Source: Collinsella aerofaciens (lineage in GTDB: Bacteria; Actinomycetota; Coriobacteriia; Coriobacteriales; Coriobacteriaceae). Taken from it: a DNA stretch of 64,000 nucleotides. This document shows positions 26,922 through 42,165 of this stretch, one piece after another. A program made the translations under genes and the position numbers. How positions within the stretch are numbered: position 1 is the first letter of the stretch; the number at the start of each line of letters is the position of its first letter. The notes below the pieces were generated by a model. The model was given only the letters and a program-made list of their open reading frames with translations, was not told where the DNA came from and did not search any database. The stretch covers positions 1,178,001 to 1,242,000 of the forward strand of contig NZ_CP024160.1 in NCBI RefSeq assembly GCF_002736145.1, written 5' to 3'.

Positions 26922-26948
26922 TACGCTTTGACCGAACAGAATGTTTCA
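26922..26948 (-). promoter_or_regulatory. Candidate ECF-dependent autoregulatory promoter
   Basis: Minus-strand TGAAAC (26943-26948) and CGTA (26922-26925) are spaced by 17 bp, close to the TGAAAC-N16-CGTA pattern of the sigma-W type of ECF promoters. It sits directly upstream of the ECF sigma factor gene. Confidence 0.55.
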
Positions 26949-27038
26949 AATTCAAGCAGGAAAAACCTACCAAAAATTAATCCGTCCCATTTTGGCAAGG
27001 GATCAACGGAACGCAACAGGTTGAGCATACGCAAGCGA

Positions 27039-27138
27039 GCGGCCCCCAGAGCGTACAAGGTGGCATGAAAAAGGCAGGGCATTGACCTTTTGGTCATGCC
27101 CTGCCTTTTGAATGACAGATTGTAGCTCTGGGGGCCGC
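27039..27138 (-). terminator. Nested double hairpin terminator after rpoC
   Basis: The inner stem 27069-27087/27092-27109 (AAAAGGCAGGGCATTGACC with its complement, one bulge) is followed on the minus strand by TTTTT. An outer stem, 27039-27057 with 27121-27138 (GCGGCCCCCAGAGC and complement, one bulge), encloses it. A further hairpin CCGCCGTTC/GAACGGCGG lies at about 27153-27176, next to the rpoC stop. Together they end the rpoBC transcript. Confidence 0.8.
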
Positions 27139-27182
27139 GCAGCGACGGAGATTGCCGCCGTTCGTTAGAACGGCGGAACTAG

Positions 27183-31661
<4,479 letters not shown>

Positions 31662-31667
31662 AGTCAA

Positions 31668-35159
<3,492 letters not shown>

Positions 35160-35232
35160 CAGGTTTTTCCTCCTTCACGGAAATGCTCGGTGGGTTGGCG
35201 AGGCATAGCTTCGCCAGTTATCGCAACCTAAT

Positions 35233-35260
35233 AGTTTATCAGGTACCGACCGTTGGGCAA
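35233..35260 (-). promoter_or_regulatory. Predicted promoter of rpoBC
   Basis: Minus-strand TTGCCC (35255-35260) and TAAACT (35233-35238) with a 16-bp spacer give a leader of about 70 nt. Because galU ends with its own terminator upstream, rpoBC needs a promoter here rather than reading from rplJL as in many bacteria. Confidence 0.5.
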
Positions 35261-35337
35261 GAAAAGCCTTGACGCGATTGAGTTTTTGGAGTAGCAAAGT
35301 TTTTCGGCAGAAAACACGCAGGTAGATGTATGTGTAT

Positions 35338-35351
35338 CGAACATCTGTTCA
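35338..35351. promoter_or_regulatory. LexA-box-like palindrome upstream of rpoB
   Basis: CGAACATCTGTTCA contains GAAC-N4-GTTC, the core of Gram-positive LexA (SOS) boxes. An overlapping dyad TGTTCA/TGAACA continues to 35367. It lies about 180 bp upstream of rpoB and beyond the galU terminator. Control by LexA is only a possibility. Confidence 0.35.
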
Positions 35352-35393
35352 TATATTTTCTGTGAACAGAGAGCCAGCAATCGCAGCTCTTAT

Positions 35394-35427
35394 AAAAAAC
35401 GGGTGCAGACCGAAGTCCGCACCCGTA
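35394..35427 (-). terminator. Terminator of galU
   Basis: ACGGGTGC (35399-35406) pairs with GCACCCGT (35419-35426), with a small inner GAC/GTC stem. The minus strand continues TTTTTTATAAG. It separates galU from rpoB. Confidence 0.88.
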
Positions 35428-35446
35428 AATGTCGATGCCCGAAGGC

Positions 35447-36355
35447 TTATTTGCGCATCAAGCCGCCGCGCTCGTCGATGGCGTCCCAGAAGGCGCTGGC
35501 AAAGCGAGGATCGCTTGCGGCCATGAGGGCGTTGGTGGCCATCCAGCCAGACGGGGTGCCGGTGTCGTAGCCCGAGAGCGGGTCGATGACGACAGCGTAC
35601 ATGGCCTCGCGATCGAGCGAGCGGGCCATGGCGTCGGTGAGCTGGATCTCGCCGCCCTTGCCGGCCTGCTGATCGGCGAGCAGGTCCATGACCAGCGGGC
35701 TCAGCAGATAACGGCCGACAATGTACAGGTTGGACGGAGCCGCCTCGGGAGCGGGCTTCTCGACCAGACCGCCGATGCGCCAGACAGCGCCCGGCTCTGC
35801 ATCGGCAACGTCCTCGGCGCCCTCGAGCGAACCGACGCGCTCGCCGGCGATAACGCCGTAGCGGCTGACTTCCTCGGGCGAGCAAGCAGCGACGGCGATA
35901 ACCGAAGCTCCACCGTGCTCCTTGGAAACGGCGAGCATCTTGTCGCAGATGTCGCGATTAGGCACAACGTAGTCGCCCAGAAGAACCAGGAAGTTCTCCC
36001 CTGCCACGGCGTCGGCAGCAGAGCGGATAGCATGGCCGAGGCCCTTGGGCTCGTACTGATAACGGAAGTCGACCGGCATACCGCCCGCATGGGCGACGGC
36101 GTCGGCGTAGGCGTCCTTACCGCGCTCGCGCAGCAGATTCTCGAGCGAGCGATCGGGCTGGAAGTAGCTCAGCAGCTCGGGCTTACCGGGAGAGGTAACG
36201 ATGATGGCGTCATCGACCTCCTCGGGGTCGAGCGCCTCCTCGACGACATACTGAATGACCGGCTTGTCGAGCACCGGCAGCATCTCTTTGGGCGTGCACT
36301 TGGTGCCAGGCAGAAAACGCGTGCCAAGACCGGCGGCGGGGATGATTGCCTTCAT
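35447..36355 (-). CDS. galU: UTP-glucose-1-phosphate uridylyltransferase
   Basis: 302 residues from the ATG at 36355 (MKAIIPAAGLGTRFLPGTKC); a TTG at 36364 would be closer to the AAAGGA site, so the start may be three codons earlier. The nucleotidyltransferase motif AAGLGTRFLP-KEMLP, KPVIQYVVEEA and LLGDYVVPN are diagnostic. It makes UDP-glucose for cell-envelope glycans and galactose use. It sits alone between two terminators in the joint between rplL and rpoB. Confidence 0.95.
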   Translation of the reverse strand: MKAIIPAAGLGTRFLPGTKCTPKEMLPVLDKPVIQYVVEEALDPEEVDDAIIVTSPGKPELLSYFQPDRSLENLLRERGKDAYADAVAHAGGMPVDFRYQYEPKGLGHAIRSAADAVAGENFLVLLGDYVVPNRDICDKMLAVSKEHGGASVIAVAACSPEEVSRYGVIAGERVGSLEGAEDVADAEPGAVWRIGGLVEKPAPEAAPSNLYIVGRYLLSPLVMDLLADQQAGKGGEIQLTDAMARSLDREAMYAVVIDPLSGYDTGTPSGWMATNALMAASDPRFASAFWDAIDERGGLMRK

Positions 36356-36613
36356 GTTATTCAAGGATCCTTTCGCAGGCGCAGAATGCGCCCTGTGCGT
36401 GCGGCACGGCGGCCGCAGACCAAATTGCGATACCGAAGTATCTTACCGCCGGAGACATACGTCGCCGTAAGGCAAACGCAATTCTTCAGCAGGTCAACGC
36501 AAATTATTGCTCGAATGGTGCAATTTTACGCCCCAGCGGTAACGGGAATGGCACGGCGAAGACAACGATGCTCTGCGTGCCGAGCAATGGGAATGAGGAG
36601 CCAAAAACAAAAA
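36356..36613. other. Gap upstream of galU
   Basis: About 260 bp without a gene. On the minus strand TTGACC occurs near 36498 with only a weak -10 downstream, so the galU promoter is not assigned. No repeat family member is recognised here. Confidence 0.4.
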
Positions 36614-36642
36614 AGACGGGGCTCGCATAGCGAGCCCCGTCT
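36614..36642 (-). terminator. Terminator of rplJ-rplL
   Basis: AGACGGGGCTCG (36614-36625) pairs perfectly with CGAGCCCCGTCT (36631-36642). The minus strand follows with a T-rich tract (TTTTTTGTTTTT). It lies 28 bp beyond rplL. Confidence 0.92.
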
Positions 36643-36669
36643 GTAAAGAAATCTGGCGAGAAAGCCTGA

Positions 36670-37047
36670 TTACTTGAGGGTGACAGCAGCGCCAGCAGCC
36701 TCGAGCTTCTCCTTGGCAGCCTCGGCGTCCTCCTTCTTGGCACCCTCGAGAACAGCCTTGGGAGCGCCCTCGACGACCTCCTTGGCCTCCTTCAGGCCAA
36801 GGTTGGTGAGCTCACGGACGGCCTTGATGACCTGGATCTTGTTGTCGCCGAAGCCCTCGAGCACGACGTCAAACTCGGTCTTCTCCTCGGCCTCAGCAGC
36901 GCCAGCAGCGGGAGCGGCGACAACGGCAGCAGGAGCAGCGGCGGAAACGCCGAAGGTGTCCTCGATAGCCTTAACGAGCTCGGAAGCCTCGAGAAGGGTC
37001 ATTTCCTTAAGAGCATCGATGATCTCATCGGTGGTAAGCTTAGCCAT
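36670..37047 (-). CDS. rplL: 50S ribosomal protein L7/L12
   Basis: 125 residues from the ATG at 37047 ([20 protein letters not shown]), with AAAGGAC upstream. N-terminal dimer domain, Ala/Pro hinge (about 48-62), and C-terminal factor-binding domain ([33 protein letters not shown]). It forms the flexible stalk that recruits EF-G and EF-Tu. It lies 102 bp after rplJ. Confidence 0.98.
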   Translation of the reverse strand: MAKLTTDEIIDALKEMTLLEASELVKAIEDTFGVSAAAPAAVVAAPAAGAAEAEEKTEFDVVLEGFGDNKIQVIKAVRELTNLGLKEAKEVVEGAPKAVLEGAKKEDAEAAKEKLEAAGAAVTLK

Positions 37048-37149
37048 TTCTAAGTCCTTTCGGTTTCCGTGCGGATGCACGGAGATCAGTTAAAACACGG
37101 CGCGAATGCGCCAGGGGTGCGGCGTTGCCGCCGCGGGTGAAAACAGCGA

Positions 37150-37671
37150 CTAGGCTGCCTTCTGCTCGGAGACCTGCTGGATCGAACGAGCGAGACCAGA
37201 GGAAACGCCGTTGACGCAGACAGCGATGTCGCGAGCGAAACCGGAGATGAGACCGGCAATCTGGCCGAGAAGCTGATCCTTGGTGGGCAGCTCGGCGATA
37301 GCCTTAACATCATCAGCGGAAACGGCCTTGCCGTCGGAGATACCGCCCTTGATCTCAAGGACGCCCTTGGACTGAGCAGAGAAGTCCTTAAGGGCCTTAG
37401 CGGCCTCGACCGGCTCGGACTCGTAGAACACATAAGCGACGGGGCCGGCGAGGATCTCGTCGAGCTCGGGCTGCTCCTGGTTCTTGAGAGCGATCTTGAC
37501 CAGGTTGTTCTTGTAGACCTTCATCTCGGCGCCGCACTCGCGAAGCTGATGACGCAGCTCCTGAGCCTGCTTAACCGTCAGACCGTTGTAGTTGACGACG
37601 AACAGACCGGCGTTCTCGGCGATACGGGACTCGATCTCTGCAACCTTGTCGATTTTGTACTGCTGGGGCAT
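37150..37671 (-). CDS. rplJ: 50S ribosomal protein L10
   Basis: 173 residues: MPQQYKIDKVAEIESRI, FVVNYNGLTVKQAQELRHQL and a C-terminal stalk helix that holds L7/L12 dimers. The L10-L12 complex probably controls its own operon through the leader at 37737-37870. In many bacteria rplJ directly follows rplA; here 22 kb intervene and the gene has its own promoter. Confidence 0.97.
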   Translation of the reverse strand: MPQQYKIDKVAEIESRIAENAGLFVVNYNGLTVKQAQELRHQLRECGAEMKVYKNNLVKIALKNQEQPELDEILAGPVAYVFYESEPVEAAKALKDFSAQSKGVLEIKGGISDGKAVSADDVKAIAELPTKDQLLGQIAGLISGFARDIAVCVNGVSSGLARSIQQVSEQKAA

Positions 37672-37736
37672 GAATTACACCTCCTCGAATTCTTTCCGGG
37701 CACGGTCCGCCACAAGGACGTGACGGGGGCATGTCC

Positions 37737-37870
37737 AAAAAGAAAGCCCCCGCGCTGCATGAGCGACGGGGGCGAGAAGACATATCTACTCGACCACCTC
37801 GGCTGGCGGGAAGTCCCATTAAGCTCGCGGGTAAGACCCGTTTGCGCCGGCTGTCTCTGGCAGCGGATTC
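37737..37870 (-). ncRNA. L10 leader with intrinsic attenuator
   Basis: The 5' leader of rplJ contains CCAGAGACAGCCGGCG and, further on, CCAGCCGAGGTGG on the minus strand, matching the conserved blocks I know from L10 leaders (AGACAGnnGG, GCCGAGG). It ends in a GC-rich hairpin (GCCCCCG at 37746-37752 with CGGGGGC at 37767-37773) followed by TTTCTTTTT, an intrinsic terminator about 65 nt before the start codon. Binding of L10-L12 probably decides read-through. Confidence 0.75.
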
Positions 37871-37887
37871 GTGCGTGAACCGAAAGT

Positions 37888-37916
37888 ATTATGGCGGGGA
37901 CCCCGGCGTCGGTCAA
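37888..37916 (-). promoter_or_regulatory. Predicted promoter of rplJ-rplL
   Basis: Minus-strand TTGACC (37911-37916) and CATAAT (37888-37893) are spaced by exactly 17 bp. Transcription would begin near 37881, just before the L10 leader. Palindromic element C ends 35 bp upstream of the -35. Confidence 0.75.
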
Positions 37917-37950
37917 CGGGCGCGAGGATTCGTACACAAACCCTGCATAC

Positions 37951-38080
37951 GCTCCGGCCCGAGGGGACGGGTCGAGATTTTCGCTCGGTCAAGTCCTGGG
38001 CTCGCACGAAGGCCACATTAAGTGGCCTTCGGCTCGTGCGGAATCTACGAAAATTTCGACCCGTCCCCTCGGGCCAGAGC
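37951..38080. repeat. Long palindromic element C (32-bp outer stem, conserved core)
   Basis: Left arm 37952-37983 and right arm 38048-38079 pair over 32 bp with one mismatch and one G.T. The 64-nt core (37984-38047) shares AAGTCCTGGGCTCGCAC, inner hairpin GAAGGCCAC/GTGGCCTTC with loop ATTAA, and GGCTCGTGCGGAA with elements A and B. The outer stem (containing CCCGAGGGGACGGGTCGA) is unlike theirs. It lies 95 bp past the aminotransferase stop. Confidence 0.88.
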
Positions 38081-38174
38081 TACGGTAACTTTACTGCGAA
38101 TCTTCGCGCCCGTTGAGCGACGCGCCCCACGCATACCCTTATGTCGGTGGGCTGATGTGTTGCGTCTCTGAGGA

Positions 38175-39311
38175 CTACAAGGTTGAAACGAAGTTTGACA
38201 GGCGGCGGAGACCTTCGTCCAGATTTTTGTCGGAGACGCAGTAGCTTAGGCGGATGTGGCCTTCGGTTCCGAAGCAGTCTCCCGGGACTAGGGCTACGTT
38301 TGCTTCTTTGATGGCTTTGATGCAGAAGTCTTCGCTGGTTAGGCCGAACTTTTTGATGCTCGGGAAAGTATAGAAGGCTCCTGCGGGCTCTACTACGTCG
38401 AGGCCCATGGCGTTTAAGGCTTCGAGTACGCGCTCGCGGCGGGCTCGGTAGACTTTGAGCATGGGGGTTGGGTCGACGGTGAGGGCTCGGGCTGCGGCGT
38501 CCATTTCGAAGGAGACGGCGCTCGATACTAGGTATTGGTGGGCTTTTGCGATCTCGGCGATGACGGGTGTTGCTGCCGCGAGCCAGCCCAAACGCCAGCC
38601 GGTCATGGCCCAGGGCTTGGAGAAGCTCTCGATGACGACCGTCTGCTCACGCAGCTCCGGGTGACGCTGGGCAAAGCGCTCGTAGCCATCCACATAAACC
38701 AGGCGGTTGTATACGTCGTCGCAGACCACGTAGATGCCCGCCTCCTCCGCCACGCGCGCCACGGCGTCGAGCGACGCCGTGTTGAGGATGCAACCCGTAG
38801 GATTGTTGGGCGAGCAGATGACGATGGCCTTGGTCGCCGGCGTCACGCAAGCACGAAGCGCATCCTCATCGATCTGGAATTGCGCGGGCTCCGTATCCAA
38901 AAAGACTGCTTTGGCGTGGTTGGCCACGACGATGCTCTCGTACAGGCCAAAGGCCGGCGTGGGGATAATGACCTCGTCGCCGGGGTTGAGCATAGCCATG
39001 AATGTTGCCGACAGTGCCTCGGTCGCACCGTCGGTCAGGATGACCTCATCGGCGGAAAACGCCAGGCCCGCGTCATCCATATATTTGGACAGTGCATCAC
39101 GCAGGGCGGGGCGACCGTTGTTGGGCGGATAGTGCGTGTCACCGCGGTCCAGTGCGGCGGTCACCTCGGCGCTAATCACATCGGGCGTGGGAAAATCGGG
39201 CTCGCCGAGCGCGAGCGCGATGCACCCCGGATGCTGGGCGGCGAGCGCGTTAATCCGGCGGATACCGGAGGGCTTGAGCGTGGCAAGCGAGGTATTCATG
39301 GACAGACGCAT
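38175..39311 (-). CDS. Class I/II pyridoxal-phosphate aminotransferase
   Basis: 378 residues: LALGEPDFPTPDVI, HYPPNNGRPALRDALSKYM, ICSPNNPTGCILN and the PLP lysine in ESFSKPWAMTGWRLGWL. It belongs to the aspartate/aromatic aminotransferase fold I group (AspC/PatA-like) and moves amino groups between amino acids and 2-oxo acids. The substrate cannot be fixed from sequence. GAAAGGAACGCC precedes the ATG at 39311. No biosynthetic partner is adjacent. Confidence 0.9.
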   Translation of the reverse strand: MRLSMNTSLATLKPSGIRRINALAAQHPGCIALALGEPDFPTPDVISAEVTAALDRGDTHYPPNNGRPALRDALSKYMDDAGLAFSADEVILTDGATEALSATFMAMLNPGDEVIIPTPAFGLYESIVVANHAKAVFLDTEPAQFQIDEDALRACVTPATKAIVICSPNNPTGCILNTASLDAVARVAEEAGIYVVCDDVYNRLVYVDGYERFAQRHPELREQTVVIESFSKPWAMTGWRLGWLAAATPVIAEIAKAHQYLVSSAVSFEMDAAARALTVDPTPMLKVYRARRERVLEALNAMGLDVVEPAGAFYTFPSIKKFGLTSEDFCIKAIKEANVALVPGDCFGTEGHIRLSYCVSDKNLDEGLRRLSNFVSTL

Positions 39312-39404
39312 GGCGTTCCTTTCGTAAGGGTTGCACTAGGATAGCGCGGCGGGGCGCCACCAGACGGTGTAACCTAAACGGAAACGAGCCGGAAAGGAGA
39401 TGGC

Positions 39405-40067
39405 ATGGAGACGACCGCGCGCGGCGATGTACCAAAAACGCTGCAAACCATTGCGTATATCAGCATTCCCAATAGCGCCGATCTTGAGTTTTTGCTCTGG
39501 GACCTGCAGGATGCCATCGCCGCCTATGCTCAACTTTCCGGCACCGCACTCCCCCGCCCGGTCGACTTGAAGGCAAATGACGCCGGCAGCGTTGCCGATG
39601 GCATCGTGCTGGCCATTGAAGATGTGGCTGACGATGAGACGTTGACAGCCATCGAGCAGGCGCTTGAGCGCTTTGGCGGTACGGGAACGCGCGTCTATGT
39701 CGCGATTCGAGCCGCACAAGAGGGCACTGAGCAGGCGCGTGGGACCGCCGTTCGCCTGCACAAGGCATGTGAGCGCCATGGCCAATTGTGGTGTGGCGGC
39801 GTTGCCATCTGCGCCGGCAGCGGCATTGCGGCGCTTCGTCGCTCTCCGCGCATGGGACTCTTGCGGCGACCGTTTTCTGAGGCCATGGACAAGCTCGTGG
39901 GCGCCGTGCGCATGGGCTGCTCCGTCAAGCATGCACAGCGACTTGGCGGCGGCAATGCCGCCAACGTCGACGCCGACGGCATGGTTTGCGCCGAGCCAGC
40001 CGTGCCCGCGCCGATCTGGCGAGGCGTTCTGAAACGTCTGGGCGCCCACGCTCAAACAAAAATCTAA
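39405..40067 (+). CDS. Uncharacterised protein, possibly flavodoxin-like
   Basis: 220 residues starting at an ATG with GGAAAGGAG 7 nt upstream, so it is very probably translated. The first 115 residues suggest alternating strands and helices (TIAYISIPNSADLEFLLWDL, DGIVLAIEDVADDETL). The section CGGVAICAGSGIAALRRSPRMG followed by SEAMDKLVGAVRMGCSVKHA recalls the distal part of WrbA/NADPH-FMN-reductase-like proteins of Firmicutes, but the N-terminal flavin loop is absent. I do not assign a function. It is divergent from the aminotransferase and converges on the DNA glycosylase. Confidence 0.6.
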   Translation: METTARGDVPKTLQTIAYISIPNSADLEFLLWDLQDAIAAYAQLSGTALPRPVDLKANDAGSVADGIVLAIEDVADDETLTAIEQALERFGGTGTRVYVAIRAAQEGTEQARGTAVRLHKACERHGQLWCGGVAICAGSGIAALRRSPRMGLLRRPFSEAMDKLVGAVRMGCSVKHAQRLGGGNAANVDADGMVCAEPAVPAPIWRGVLKRLGAHAQTKI

Positions 40068-40068
40068 A

Positions 40069-40632
40069 TTAAATTACAGCCCAGTCAACGGCCTCGCGCC
40101 AGCGCTCGACAAGGCGTTCCAGGCGCCATGCCGCATTGGCGGGACTTGTCGACGGCAGAACGATGGCCGGCAGCCCGGTGCGCTCTTGTAGATAGCGCTT
40201 GTAGAGCCGCCCTGCCGTGCCGCCGTTACAGACAACGACCTCGATAGGAGCTGCGCCGGTAATGCGCTCGACATGCGCCGGAACGACGTTTTTGATGCTG
40301 GCGTCACTCGAACCCTTAATGTCGCAGCTCTCGATCACATCCCACAGGGCCACGCCGCCGTTCAGCAGCATGGCCCGCTTGGCGGCAATGGAGGCATCGA
40401 GCGTCGCGGGCTCACCGCTTGCCAAAGGATCGCCCTCGTTGGGCGGCACAGGCATACCGAGGCACGTGGCCATCACACGCCAAAAGCGATTCTGAGGGTT
40501 GCCGTAATAAAAGGCATTAGCGCGCGACAGCACCGAGGGAAACGATCCGAGCACCAAAACGCGCGAGTGCTGGTCGAACACGGGCTCAAACCCATGCTCA
40601 ATATGTTGATAGCCCTCGTCAGACGCTGCCAT
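40069..40632 (-). CDS. DNA-deoxyinosine (hypoxanthine) glycosylase, UDG superfamily
   Basis: 187 residues: VLVLGSFPSVLSRANAFYYGNPQNRFWRVM near the N-terminus and LPSTSPANA at the C-terminal side match the family 6 UDG/HDG enzymes, which remove hypoxanthine formed by adenine deamination. The SFPS...YYGNPQN segment forms the active-site pocket. It lies 3 bp after the amylase gene and is probably co-transcribed with it, though the two have no obvious functional link. Confidence 0.85.
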   Translation of the reverse strand: MAASDEGYQHIEHGFEPVFDQHSRVLVLGSFPSVLSRANAFYYGNPQNRFWRVMATCLGMPVPPNEGDPLASGEPATLDASIAAKRAMLLNGGVALWDVIESCDIKGSSDASIKNVVPAHVERITGAAPIEVVVCNGGTAGRLYKRYLQERTGLPAIVLPSTSPANAAWRLERLVERWREAVDWAVI

Positions 40633-40635
40633 GGC

Positions 40636-42012
40636 CTAGGCCCTCAACAGATAGCGCACCTCGTAGGGCGCAAGCTCAAGGGAGCCCGCCAGCTCGACCG
40701 TGGGCACGCCGTCGGCAAGCAAATCGACAAAGGAGCCGTTGAGCTCGCCGGCGCCAAAGGTGTAAGGCTCGTCCACGGCGTTCACCGCCACGAGCACCGT
40801 CGCGTCGTCGCAGGCGCGCTCGAACAGCAGCTGCTTGTTCTGGATCACCACATTGCGATAGGCACCGTAGTTGAGAGCACGGGCCGCCGCGTCGTCGGCC
40901 GAGCGAAGGTGCGCAAGCTGCGTGATGAACGCCGTCAGCTCGTTGGGCGCAGGCTCATTGAGCGCAGGTCGCAGCGCCCAGTCGCCATCGGGGCCACCCT
41001 TTTCGCCGGCAATTCCCCACTCGCTGCCATAGTAGACGCACGGGATGCCCGGCATGCCAAAGAGCATGCCGTAGGCGGGACGCAGACACGACTTGTCGGT
41101 GAGGATACTTGCCAGGCGCGGCACATCGTGGTTGTCGACAAACGACAGCAGATGTTTGCCGCGGTAGATGCACCACGGATCGCCGCCAAACTGGCGGTGC
41201 AGCGAATGGGCGATCTCGAACATGTTGACCGAGTTAAAGCTGGAGTACAGGCCCTTGTAGCACTCGTAGTTGGTGCAGGAGTCGAGCATCTCGTCGTTGA
41301 CGATTTGGTTGTAGTCGCCGTGGAGCGTCTCACCAATCAGCACAAAGTCGGGCTTGAGCTCACGGGTAAAGGCGTGCAGGCGGCGCATAAAGTCGCGGTC
41401 GAGCATATAGGCAACGTCCAGGCGCAGGCCGTCGACGCCAAAGACCTCGGCCCAGCGGCGCACGGACTCGAGCAGGTAATCGACCACAGCGGGATTTTGC
41501 AGGTTGAGCTTCACAAGCTCAAAATGGCCTTCCCAGCCCTCGTACCAAAAGCCATCGCCATAGCAGGAATCGCCGTCAAAGCTAATGTGGAACCAGTCCT
41601 TGTACGGCGAGTCCCACTTGCGCTCCTGCACATCGCGGAAGGCCCAAAAACCGCGGCCGACGTGGTTGAAGACGGCATCGAGCACCACGCGGATGCCATG
41701 GGCATGCAGCGTGTCGCATACGGCGGCAAAGTCGGCGTCCCCACCCAGGCGACGGTCGATATGGCGCAGGCTGCGTGTATCGTAGCCGTGGCTATCAGAT
41801 TCGAGCGGTGGGTTGATGAGCACAGCGCCAACGCCGAGTTCCTGCATGTAGTCGGCCCATTGGGCGACCTTCATGATAGGAGCATCGGGGTTGGGCGCGG
41901 CGTTGGCAGCCTGGGCGAGCTCACCCTCGGCAACGGGCGCGGCGTTTTCGCGCGGAGCCCCGCAAAAGCCCAGCGGATAGATCTGATAGAACGTCGTCTC
42001 GTATGCCCACAT
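40636..42012 (-). CDS. GH13 alpha-amylase family glycoside hydrolase
   Basis: 458 residues without a signal peptide, so cytosolic. Conserved regions: DAVFNHVG (I), GLRLDVAYM (II, nucleophile Asp), LIGETLHG (III, acid Glu) and FVDNHD (IV, Asp). A (beta/alpha)8 barrel is followed by a short C-terminal domain. Such proteins cleave alpha-1,4 links in maltodextrins taken up by the cell, or act as cyclomaltodextrinase or neopullulanase. No sugar transporter is adjacent. Confidence 0.9.
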   Translation of the reverse strand: MWAYETTFYQIYPLGFCGAPRENAAPVAEGELAQAANAAPNPDAPIMKVAQWADYMQELGVGAVLINPPLESDSHGYDTRSLRHIDRRLGGDADFAAVCDTLHAHGIRVVLDAVFNHVGRGFWAFRDVQERKWDSPYKDWFHISFDGDSCYGDGFWYEGWEGHFELVKLNLQNPAVVDYLLESVRRWAEVFGVDGLRLDVAYMLDRDFMRRLHAFTRELKPDFVLIGETLHGDYNQIVNDEMLDSCTNYECYKGLYSSFNSVNMFEIAHSLHRQFGGDPWCIYRGKHLLSFVDNHDVPRLASILTDKSCLRPAYGMLFGMPGIPCVYYGSEWGIAGEKGGPDGDWALRPALNEPAPNELTAFITQLAHLRSADDAAARALNYGAYRNVVIQNKQLLFERACDDATVLVAVNAVDEPYTFGAGELNGSFVDLLADGVPTVELAGSLELAPYEVRYLLRA

Positions 42013-42083
42013 AACAGCCTCCCGGTAAGCTCAACACAACGACATCCATTGTATGCCCAGCTTGTATCCTCTCCCCCAAAATA

Positions 42084-42150
42084 AGTTGCGGTGGAATAGT
42101 TCCTGTCTGGGCCTTCAGAAGCCTTAAACAGGAACTATTCCACCGCAACT
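42084..42150. repeat. Perfect 23-bp inverted repeat (AGTTGCGGTGGAATAG family), copy 1
   Basis: The arm 42084-42106, starting AGTTGCGGTGGAATAG, has an exact reverse complement at 42128-42150, with a 21-nt loop. A diverged copy lies at 46284-46350. It sits between the MFS gene end and the amylase start, both on the minus strand, but no U run follows, so it is not a classic terminator. Confidence 0.75.
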
Positions 42151-42165
42151 GATGAGGGGACGTGA

